This document shows positions 24,382-31,163 of a stretch of DNA of 32,200 nt, piece by piece. The notes beneath the pieces are model-generated. The model did no database searches. It was given only the letters and a program-made list of their open reading frames with translations, and had not been told where the DNA came from. Origin of the DNA: Myxococcales bacterium (GTDB taxonomy: Bacteria > Myxococcota_A > Polyangia > Polyangiales > Polyangiaceae); contig SYFR01000272.1 in the NCBI GenBank assembly GCA_005800325.1, forward strand, positions 1 through 32,200. The letters run 5' to 3'. Positions within the stretch are counted from its first letter, which is position 1. Each line of letters begins with the position of its first letter. Both the position numbers and the translations under genes were made by a program.

Positions 24382-27315
24382 ATGCAGGACGACCTGATCG
24401 AGACTGTCTGGGAGCAATTCGGGCTCGAGACCGAAGACCACCTCGAGCAGGTCGAGCCGTTGCTCATCAAGGCCGAGACCGAGGCGCTGTCGGAGCTCGA
24501 GATCGCCGAGCTTTTCCGCTCGTTTCACTCGATCAAGGGTGTCGCACGGCTGCTCGATCTCGGCGCGATGGAGGCCGTGACTCACGCCGCGGAGGACCTC
24601 CTCGGGCTCGTGCGCGACGGCACCCTGCCACTCGACGGGCGCACGATTGGCCCGCTCGTAGAGGCGTTCGACTGCATTCGCTCGCTGCGCACGTTGGCAG
24701 TCGCCGAGCGACGCGACGGTGAGCGCCCCGACGCCTTGGTCGAGCGACTCAGAGTCGTGGCGGCGAGCCCCGGAGGCCCGCCGACGACCAAGGCCGCAAG
24801 GTCGGGCTACGTCGCGGCGCTGCACGAGGATGCGGGCCTCCTCGCCTTCTACGTCGACCTCTTGCGTGCAGAGCTCCCAAGCCTCGCCGGCCTCTTCGAC
24901 AAGTCCGGGGTGACCCCGACCGAGACGCTCGAGGCGCTCGAGCTGCTGGGGAACGCGGCACTCGAGCTCGAGCTCGTCCGCGTGGCGGACCTGCTCGCCG
25001 ACGTCGCAGAGCTCGCGACTCCGAGCACGCCCAAGCCCGGGTCGCGCGCCTCCGCCGCGATGCTCGGCTTGCTCACCGACGTGACCGAGGCGGTGCGACT
25101 CATCGAGGACGAGGCCTCGTCCTCGGCCGGCTCGGAGGCGCTCGAGGCGCTGCTCTCGGAATCGATCGCCGCGCGCGTCCGCCGCTCGCTCGAACAGCTG
25201 CTCGCTGCGGTCGCGCTGCTCGAGCCCGCAAATGAGGGCGCCTGGGACGCGCCGCACGTCGCGTCGCTCGCAGCCGCGTGCCACCGCGACCTCGAGGTCC
25301 TGCGAGAGGAGCGAGGGCGGACCCTCGGGCTCTTGCTCGAAGAGTGCTTCGCACGCCTCGCCGCAGGGGAGCGCCAGGCCGGCCTCGGGCAGCTCGGGCA
25401 GCTCGTGAACCTCGCGCGCCGCGCGGCGGGCGTGATGTGGCGCCTGATCGACGATCCCGCGAACGAGGTTCCACGCCGCGATGCGCACGGCCTCATCGAG
25501 CAACTTCAGCGCTTGCTCAGGAGCGAGGGCGCCGGGCTCGACGACGGGATGCTCGAGAGCCTTCCAGAGACCTACGGCATCAGCGCGGGACTCGCCGAGC
25601 TCTTGCCCACCGACAAGGCGCGCGAGGTCGACGATGCGCTTCGCGGGGGACAGCTCGCCTACGAGGTCCTCGCCCACCTCGAGAGCTCACCCGAGCTCGG
25701 AATGCGCTTCATGCGGTGGCTCGGCGGCGGAGAGCTGAAGCCGATGACGAACCGCACCGTCATTCGCGACGAGCGAGCCTGGTTCGAGTTCCTCGTCATC
25801 TCGCCGCTCTCGCCCGAGGCGTTCCGCGAGAAGCTCGGTCATGTCGGCGGCACCGAGGAGCGATACCTGCACATGCGCGTGTGCGGCAGCGACGCCGCCC
25901 CCGATTCGGCCGGATCCCGGCGCCCGCCGTCATCGATCGCCCCCCCGTCGACGGCGAATGAGCGCCCGACGGAGGTGCACGCGCAGACGCTCCGCGTCCC
26001 GAGCGAGGTGCTCGACCGCTTCATGGTCCACATCGGTGAGATGGTGAGCGTGCGGGCGAGGCTGAACCACACCCTCTTCGACGGGCGTGCGAGCGCCGAA
26101 CGCACGGCGCGCCTCCGCGAGCTCGAGGCCGGGATCGCCCCCGCGCTTCGCGGCGCCCTGTCGCAGCTGGCGAAGGAGCTCGACGCCAAGGACGAGGTCC
26201 ATGGCAGGCTCGATTCCATCGACGAGCAGCTGCACGACGCGCTCGGGAGGCTTCAGCAAGGAGCGCTCGAGCTTCGGGTCGTGCCGATCGACACGGTCTT
26301 CAAGCGGCTGCCGCGCTCGGTGCGCGATCTCGCGCAGAGCCTCGGCAAGCGCGTGCGCTTCGAGATGAGCGGCCAGGACGTGCGCATCGACAAGGCGATG
26401 GTCGAGGTGCTGCTCGATCCGCTCGTTCACATGGTCCGCAACAGCCTCGACCACGGCATCGAGCTGCCCGAAGAGCGCGAGGCTGCCGGCAAGCCGCCGA
26501 CCGCGAGCCTGCACCTGCGCGCGCACCAGCGCGGCGGGCACGTCGTGGTCGAGGTGTCCGACGATGGGCGCGGGATCCCGACCGAGCTCGTCCGCAAGCG
26601 CGCCGTGGAGCGCGGGCTCGTGAGCGCGGCGGGCGCCGAGCGACTTGGCGACGAGGCCGTGCTCGACTTCATCTTCGCGGCCGGCTTCTCGACGGCGGCG
26701 CGCGTCACCGAGACCTCGGGACGGGGCGTCGGAATGGACGTCGTGAAGACCAACGTCTCGCGCGCGGGCGGCAGCGTGAAGGTGACCTCGCGCCCCGGGC
26801 GCGGCACGGTGTTCACGCTCACGGTGCCGCTCTCGGCGGCGATTCAGGAGACGCTGCTCGTCACCGCCTCGGGGCAGAGCTTCGCGCTGCCGAGTCGCTA
26901 CGTGGCCGAGGTCGTCGATGTGGCGGCGAGCGAGCTGAAGGAGATCGCCGGACAAGATGCCGTCCTCTTGCGAGACGAGTTTCTGCCGGTGGCGCCCCTC
27001 GCGCGCCTGCTCGGCATGGGCGAGCCGCGAGCGGCCGAGCGCCGCACCCTGCTCGTGCTCGCGAGCGATCGGCACAAGGTCGGCCTCATCATCGACGCGA
27101 TCGGTCGCACGCAGGAGCTGTTCGTGAAGGACGTGCACCCCGAGCTCGCTCGCCTGCCGGGGATCGGCGGCGCCTCGACCCTCGGCGACGGCAGCGTCGT
27201 CTTGATCCTCGACGCCGAGGAGCTCATCGGCCTCGTGCAGCGCCACGGGGCGAGGCCGACCCAAGCGGTGCCGCCGCCCCCGAGCCGAAGACTCGCGTCG
27301 CTGATGTCGCACTGA
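24382..27315 (+). CDS. cheA: Chemotaxis histidine kinase CheA with long central region
   Basis: The 977-residue kinase has P1 (HPt, 1-125) with phospho-site His 49 in FRSFHSIKGVARLLDLGAME. Residues about 130-535 are helix-rich and unassigned, far longer than a P2 plus linker. P3 begins at about 537 (RVPSEVLDRFMVHIGEM). The P4 ATPase has N-box HMVRNSLDHGIELPEERE (about 683), G1 VSDDGRGIP, FAAGFSTA and G2 GRGVGMDVVK. P5 (CheW-like) starts about 823 (ETLLVTASGQSFALPSRYV). Autophosphorylation then transfer to receiver partners is expected. The central region could hold degenerate HPt-like bundles, but no second phospho-His motif is evident. The gene starts 45 bp after the receiver gene. Confidence 0.93.
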   Translation: MQDDLIETVWEQFGLETEDHLEQVEPLLIKAETEALSELEIAELFRSFHSIKGVARLLDLGAMEAVTHAAEDLLGLVRDGTLPLDGRTIGPLVEAFDCIRSLRTLAVAERRDGERPDALVERLRVVAASPGGPPTTKAARSGYVAALHEDAGLLAFYVDLLRAELPSLAGLFDKSGVTPTETLEALELLGNAALELELVRVADLLADVAELATPSTPKPGSRASAAMLGLLTDVTEAVRLIEDEASSSAGSEALEALLSESIAARVRRSLEQLLAAVALLEPANEGAWDAPHVASLAAACHRDLEVLREERGRTLGLLLEECFARLAAGERQAGLGQLGQLVNLARRAAGVMWRLIDDPANEVPRRDAHGLIEQLQRLLRSEGAGLDDGMLESLPETYGISAGLAELLPTDKAREVDDALRGGQLAYEVLAHLESSPELGMRFMRWLGGGELKPMTNRTVIRDERAWFEFLVISPLSPEAFREKLGHVGGTEERYLHMRVCGSDAAPDSAGSRRPPSSIAPPSTANERPTEVHAQTLRVPSEVLDRFMVHIGEMVSVRARLNHTLFDGRASAERTARLRELEAGIAPALRGALSQLAKELDAKDEVHGRLDSIDEQLHDALGRLQQGALELRVVPIDTVFKRLPRSVRDLAQSLGKRVRFEMSGQDVRIDKAMVEVLLDPLVHMVRNSLDHGIELPEEREAAGKPPTASLHLRAHQRGGHVVVEVSDDGRGIPTELVRKRAVERGLVSAAGAERLGDEAVLDFIFAAGFSTAARVTETSGRGVGMDVVKTNVSRAGGSVKVTSRPGRGTVFTLTVPLSAAIQETLLVTASGQSFALPSRYVAEVVDVAASELKEIAGQDAVLLRDEFLPVAPLARLLGMGEPRAAERRTLLVLASDRHKVGLIIDAIGRTQELFVKDVHPELARLPGIGGASTLGDGSVVLILDAEELIGLVQRHGARPTQAVPPPPSRRLASLMSH

Positions 27316-27334
27316 CGAGCCCCAAGATCGCGCC

Positions 27335-28348
27335 GTGAAAGCGCCCATTTCCCCGCACCAATCGCTGGGCACCGAGGCTTCGGCGGAGGAGACGCGCGCG
27401 CCCGAGTCAGGCCCTGCCCCGCGCGATCGTAGTGCACGAGACGTCCAGGAGCACCTCGAGGAGGTGGTCTCGCGGCTCATGTCCCTCTGCGAGGAGCGCT
27501 TCGGCCTACGCCCCGCGCGTGAGGTGCACGACAAGCTGGTCGCCGTCTTCGGCCAGACGCCGCGGCACACTCTCGATGCCTGGGTCGAGCGATTGGCGAG
27601 CCGCGACGCGGACGACGTCGAGTGGCTCGGCGTGGTCGAGGACCTCACGGTCCACGAGACGTACTTCTTCCGCGACGAAGAGCAGCTCGACTTTCTGCGC
27701 AACCGCATCCTCGTCCCGCTCATTCGCGAGCGCCGCGCGCGGGCGGACTTCACGCTGCGGATCTGGTCGGCGGCCTGCGCGACCGGCGAGGAGACCTACA
27801 CGATCGCCATGCTGCTCCTCGACGCGATGCGCGAGCTCGGCGAGGCGACCGAGGAGCTCGACGGCTCGATCGTGCTGCCGCTGCCCTGGTCCGTCGAGGT
27901 CGTCGGCACCGACGTAGCGCGCCCGGTGCTTCGCACGGCCGCGACAGGCACGTACGTCGTCACCGAGTACGGCTCGTTCCGGCAGCTCGACGCGTCACGA
28001 TGGGGCAGGCTGTTCGAGGACGCTGCACCTCCAGAGCACGCCGCATTCAAGAGCCTCACCTGGCGCCGACCGAAGGACTGCGTTCGACGGCTCGTGCGTT
28101 TTCGCCCGCACAATCTCTGCGACGCCACACCTCCAGGCGCGGCCTTCGACGTGGTGACGTGCCGCAACGTGTTCATCTACTTCGACGCGCCGAGCCAAGC
28201 GCGTGCAGAACGAACGATCGCGCGCGCGCTCGCTCCGGGCGGCGCCCTCGTCATGGGACCCACCGACCGGCTCATGCGGCGAGAACACTTTGCGGCCGCG
28301 TGGCACGAGAACTTTCTCTACTTCGTCCGGACGGAGATCCCCGCGTGA
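27335..28348 (+). CDS. cheR: Chemotaxis methyltransferase CheR (copy 2)
   Basis: The 337-residue methyltransferase is parallel to copy 1 throughout. Landmarks are CEERFGLRPAREVHDKL, VHETYFFRDEEQLDFL, the SAM loop LRIWSAACATGEETYTIAML, VEVVGTDVARPVL, RFRPHNLCD and VVTCRNVFIYFDAP. The N-terminal 40 residues are a Pro/Ser/Ala-rich tail without the pentapeptide array seen in copy 1. The start is GTG 27335, 19 bp after the cheA stop. Both copies keep the motifs needed for activity. With cheB2 right behind it, the cheR-cheB pair looks duplicated within the operon. Confidence 0.92.
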   Translation: MKAPISPHQSLGTEASAEETRAPESGPAPRDRSARDVQEHLEEVVSRLMSLCEERFGLRPAREVHDKLVAVFGQTPRHTLDAWVERLASRDADDVEWLGVVEDLTVHETYFFRDEEQLDFLRNRILVPLIRERRARADFTLRIWSAACATGEETYTIAMLLLDAMRELGEATEELDGSIVLPLPWSVEVVGTDVARPVLRTAATGTYVVTEYGSFRQLDASRWGRLFEDAAPPEHAAFKSLTWRRPKDCVRRLVRFRPHNLCDATPPGAAFDVVTCRNVFIYFDAPSQARAERTIARALAPGGALVMGPTDRLMRREHFAAAWHENFLYFVRTEIPA

Positions 28349-28353
28349 CCGGC

Positions 28354-29394
28354 ATGACCCGCGTCGTGGTCGCCTGCTCGTCGACGTTCGCGCGCGCGAT
28401 GCTCCGCCAGATCCTCGAGGATTCCGGGGCGATCCGCGTGGTCGGCGAGGTGACCGAGGCCGCCGATCTCGCGGGCATGACGGGGCGGCTGCAGCCTGAG
28501 CTCGTCCTTGTCGAGGCGTCGATGGTCGGCGCGGAGGCGTCGGTGACGGCGCTCGCCCACGCGGCGCAGGCTCCCGTCATCGTCGTGAGCGCGTACCAAG
28601 AGCTCAACGCCGCGGCCGCGGTCCGCCTGCTCCAATGCGGCGCGGCCGACGTCGTGACGGGCGATGCGCGCCGCACGGCCCTCGGCATCACGAGCCTCGG
28701 CAGCGAGCTCGTCGCCAAGATCGCCTTCTGGGCGCGACGTGGTCCGCTTCGCCCAGCACGCACGAGCGACGAGCCGCCCCCCTCGTCCGTCGCGCCGAGT
28801 CGGCGCACCGAGAGCGTCGACTTGATCGTCATCGGCGTGTCCACCGGAGGCCCGCGGGCCCTCGTCGAGCTCCTGCGTTCGCTAGGGAGGCTCGTCTGTC
28901 CCGTCGTGATCGCGCAGCATATGCCAGCGGCCTTCACCGGAAGCCTCGCCAAGCACCTCGCGCGTGAGACGGGCCACTCCGTCGTCGAGGGCAGCGCCGA
29001 CCTCGCGCTCGAGCCCGGACTCATCGTCGTCGCTCCCGGCGAGCGCGACAGCGCGGTCGTGCGGCGCGGCGGGGGCTTGTCGCTGCGGGTCACCGAGCCG
29101 TCCGCGGCGCTCGTTCATCCCTCGGTCGACGCGCTCTTCGTCTCGGCGGTCACGCACGCGCGGCGCCCCGCGGCGGTGGTGCTGACGGGCATGGGCACCG
29201 ACGGCAGCCTCGGCGCCGGCCAGTTCGCACAGCGAAAGCTCTCGGTCGTCGTTCAGGCGCCGCAGTCCTGCGCGGTCGACGGGATGCCGAACGCCGTCAT
29301 CGCCGCGGGTCACGCGACCGACGTGCTCGAGCTCGCGCAGATCGCGCGCCGGCTCATGCGCTGGGCCGGGCGCTTCGATGCCGCGATGGCCTGA
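28354..29394 (+). CDS. cheB: CheB methylesterase with degenerate receiver (copy 2)
   Basis: The 346-residue protein keeps the methylesterase triad: Ser 163 (VIGVSTGGP), His 189 (IAQHMP) and Asp 283 (GMGTDG). The receiver is degenerate. The acidic pair is Cys 8/Ser 9 (VVVACSSTFAR), the phospho-acceptor is Glu 54 (LVLVEASMVG) and the Lys-Pro motif is gone (VVTGDAR). Alignment with CheB1 is gap-free here, so these are true substitutions. A fixed Glu can mimic phosphorylation in some receivers, so this enzyme may be always on or controlled otherwise. ATG 28354 aligns with the CheB1 start. GTG 28345, overlapping the cheR2 stop (GTGA), would add three residues. Confidence 0.92.
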   Translation: MTRVVVACSSTFARAMLRQILEDSGAIRVVGEVTEAADLAGMTGRLQPELVLVEASMVGAEASVTALAHAAQAPVIVVSAYQELNAAAAVRLLQCGAADVVTGDARRTALGITSLGSELVAKIAFWARRGPLRPARTSDEPPPSSVAPSRRTESVDLIVIGVSTGGPRALVELLRSLGRLVCPVVIAQHMPAAFTGSLAKHLARETGHSVVEGSADLALEPGLIVVAPGERDSAVVRRGGGLSLRVTEPSAALVHPSVDALFVSAVTHARRPAAVVLTGMGTDGSLGAGQFAQRKLSVVVQAPQSCAVDGMPNAVIAAGHATDVLELAQIARRLMRWAGRFDAAMA

Positions 29395-29450
29395 CTCCTC
29401 GGGCCGCCATTTTTTCGCCCGCGCGCGGACAAAAAAAGCCCCGCGCCGGG
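29386..29450. terminator. Paired terminators between converging chemosensory genes
   Basis: Rightward, ATGGC (29386-29390) can pair with GCCAT (29406-29410), followed by T5. This stem includes the end of cheB2. Leftward, CCCG-CGC-CGGG (29440-29450) is followed by T7 on the minus strand (29431-29437). Both stems are short, but the T-runs stand out in this GC-rich sequence. Confidence 0.5.
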
Positions 29451-29466
29451 ACCGCAAAGAAAAGCG

Positions 29467-29979
29467 TCAGACGACGTAAATGGCGATTTTTCCGGCACCG
29501 TAGCCGGTGATGGCCAGGTCGAGGTCGACGCGCCCGGGACACTTCTTCAGCATGGCGACGAGCGGTGGCGGCACCGCCGGTGGCACGGTGAGGAACTTGG
29601 TCAGCGACACCGTGAGGCCGGCCGCGCCGAGCTGCGCGTCGGTCTGATGGCCCACCCCGGTGAAGTTGAAGAGCCCCGAGGCGACGTTGAAGACCTCGCG
29701 CACGTTCTCGGCGAGCGTCGCGTCGAGCGCGCCTGCCCTCACCACCTCTTGCGCGCGCGAAGGCGGGATCATCGACAGCGCGGCGCCGAGGTTGGCAGCC
29801 GCCGCAAGATCGCAAGCCACGGCGGCTCCGAGGCTGCCGCTCTTGTCGCCGAAGAGCGCGAACACCGCGGCGCGCGACTCGGCGAGCGGCGCCGACGCCT
29901 TGGCGGTGACGGCGCGCCCGAGCAGGTCGGCGAGCACCTTGGCGATGTCGTCGGGGAGGGGTGGTTTTCGCTTCTGCAT
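29467..29979 (-). CDS. CheC/CheX-like protein with degenerate phosphatase motif
   Basis: The 170-residue protein resembles the CheC/CheX fold: AVFALFGDKSGSLGAAVACD, LGAALSMIPP, then ENVREVFNVASGLFN. The E-x-x-N pair of the phosphatase helix is present (Glu 94, Asn 97), but the Asp/Ser four residues before is Glu 90 and the later Pro is absent. It might bind phospho-CheY or act as a structural partner rather than a fast phosphatase. ATG 29979 is preferred to an in-frame start at 30006, because it leaves a compact N-terminus. It lies 48 bp after cheX and probably shares its transcript. The family call rests on motif pattern. Confidence 0.55.
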   Translation of the reverse strand: MQKRKPPLPDDIAKVLADLLGRAVTAKASAPLAESRAAVFALFGDKSGSLGAAVACDLAAAANLGAALSMIPPSRAQEVVRAGALDATLAENVREVFNVASGLFNFTGVGHQTDAQLGAAGLTVSLTKFLTVPPAVPPPLVAMLKKCPGRVDLDLAITGYGAGKIAIYVV

Positions 29980-30027
29980 GGTGTCCCGTCGGGCGTTCGT
30001 AGCCAAGCTCGCGAGCGTGAGCTCCGG

Positions 30028-30513
30028 TCAGCCCTTGCCGCCCGGCAGCTCGACGGCACCGCGCAGCAGGATGAGCTTGGCCGGTACGTCGCCGATCATG
30101 ACGCCGCCGTCGAGGCGCTTGAGCCGCTCCGTCGGCGCGACCAGCCCCCAGATGAACACCGGCAGACCGAGATCCACGCGCTTGAGCTCGCCGTGCAACG
30201 CGCGCTGCATGACGCCGCCGAAGATGTTCACGATCTCGCCGACCGCGTCCGCGATGTCGCTATCGCTCAGCTCGTCTTCCGGGCCCATGCCGAGCAGCGA
30301 GCGGGTGAGGGCCGCCGCCCCGGCGCGCGTGGAAAACAGGCCGACGTGAATCGATTCGTGGTCCGAGAAGAGCGGCAGGAACGCGCCCGCCTCTTCGGGC
30401 ATGGAGCCTTCCGAGCGCTCGATGGGAGCGGTGCCGAGCGAGCTCGTGGCGACCTCGTTGAGCGCTCCAATGGCGGCCTCGAGCCAGGCTTCGAGCGTGA
30501 GGACAGACGTCAT
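30028..30513 (-). CDS. cheX: CheX-like CheY-phosphate phosphatase
   Basis: The 161-residue protein has a CheX-like motif: DIADAVGEIVNIFGGVMQRA gives Asp 89-x3-Glu 93-x2-Asn 96, with Pro 118 at nearly the canonical spacing. Glu and Asn are the residues that position water for hydrolysis of CheY-phosphate. Other features are HVGLFSTRAGAAALTRSLLG before and LPVFIWG after. It has no CheD nearby. ATG 30513 overlaps the cheY stop (ATGA), so phosphatase and its likely substrate are co-translated. It probably provides the phosphate sink for the convergent CheA operon, which encodes no CheZ. Confidence 0.8.
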   Translation of the reverse strand: MTSVLTLEAWLEAAIGALNEVATSSLGTAPIERSEGSMPEEAGAFLPLFSDHESIHVGLFSTRAGAAALTRSLLGMGPEDELSDSDIADAVGEIVNIFGGVMQRALHGELKRVDLGLPVFIWGLVAPTERLKRLDGGVMIGDVPAKLILLRGAVELPGGKG

Positions 30514-30872
30514 TTCAGCACCGAGTCGAGGGTCGCCTTGAAGGTGTCGGCCGTGAAGGGCTTGGTCAGCACGAAGAGCGCCCCCGCGTTCTTTGCCTCT
30601 TCCTGCATCTCGGCCGTGCCTTGCGAGGTGACGAAGCCGAGCTTCACCGCGACGTTGCGCTCGCGCAGCGCCTTCGCCAGCTCGAGACCGTTCATCTCGG
30701 GCATCGCCCAGTCGGTGAGCACGAGATCGGGCGGGCTCGCGAGGATCGCCTCGAGCGCCTCTTTGCCATTGTTGGCTTCCACGATCTCGCAGTTGCCGAA
30801 CCCCGCCTGACGCAGGGTGCGATTGACGATCATTCGCATCGCCTTGCTGTCGTCGACGACCATTATTTTCAT
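30510..30872 (-). CDS. cheY: CheY response regulator
   Basis: The 120-residue single receiver has complete chemistry: Asp 7/Asp 8 (IMVVDDSKAMRMI), phospho-acceptor Asp 54 (VLTDWAMPEMNGLELAKALR), Thr 82 (GFVTSQG) and Lys 104 (VLTKPF). It is very close to classical CheY in pattern and length. It is the natural output regulator for the CheA encoded on the other strand, while the receiver at 23926-24336 looks CheB-derived. It is followed directly by cheX in an ATGA overlap. The start ATG 30872 lies about 40 bp from palindromes at 30904-30919. Its output target (flagellar, gliding, transcriptional) is not encoded here. Confidence 0.95.
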   Translation of the reverse strand: MKIMVVDDSKAMRMIVNRTLRQAGFGNCEIVEANNGKEALEAILASPPDLVLTDWAMPEMNGLELAKALRERNVAVKLGFVTSQGTAEMQEEAKNAGALFVLTKPFTADTFKATLDSVLK

Positions 30873-30903
30873 GGCGCGTAACCTACTCTCCCGCTAGCGC
30901 GGG

Positions 30904-30919
30904 TCAATTGACAATTGTC
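30904..30919. promoter_or_regulatory. Two overlapping perfect palindromes upstream of cheY
   Basis: TCAATTGA (30904-30911) and GACAATTGTC (30910-30919) are both exact palindromes sharing two bases, in an A/T-rich island within very GC-rich sequence. They lie 32-47 bp upstream of the cheY start, on the promoter side, so an operator or promoter element is plausible. No regulator is identified. Confidence 0.4.
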
Positions 30920-30962
30920 GCAAAACGCCCGCTCGCAGCGGCCCCGGAGGATAGGCCGCCGC

Positions 30963-31068
30963 GCGCTCGATTTCCACGCCAGCGCGCGCGCCTCGGAGGG
31001 CCGCCACGGGCCCCCGAAGTGGCGATGGCCAGCGGCGCGGTCGATTTCCACGCCAGCGCACGCGCCTC
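30963..31068. repeat. Pair of 32-bp direct repeats
   Basis: Copies at 30963-30994 and 31037-31068 match at 30 of 32 positions (core TCGATTTCCACGCCAGCGC), spaced 74 bp. They lie in the 291-bp gap between divergent cheY and the aroA-like gene. The rest of that gap holds only the palindromes near 30904 and GC-rich sequence with no further recognised element. Confidence 0.8.
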
Positions 31069-31163
31069 CGCGCCCTTGTGTTTGAGAGGGCGGTGCTGCA
31101 AGGTCGCCCGCAACCCCGGGCGCGCCCCAAGCGCGCGTGCTCGCCGCCGCCCCACCTCGGATC

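Noticed and set aside
25930-27753. Long minus-strand open frame opposite cheA
   Set aside because: Same shadow effect; the plus strand carries all CheA kinase boxes.
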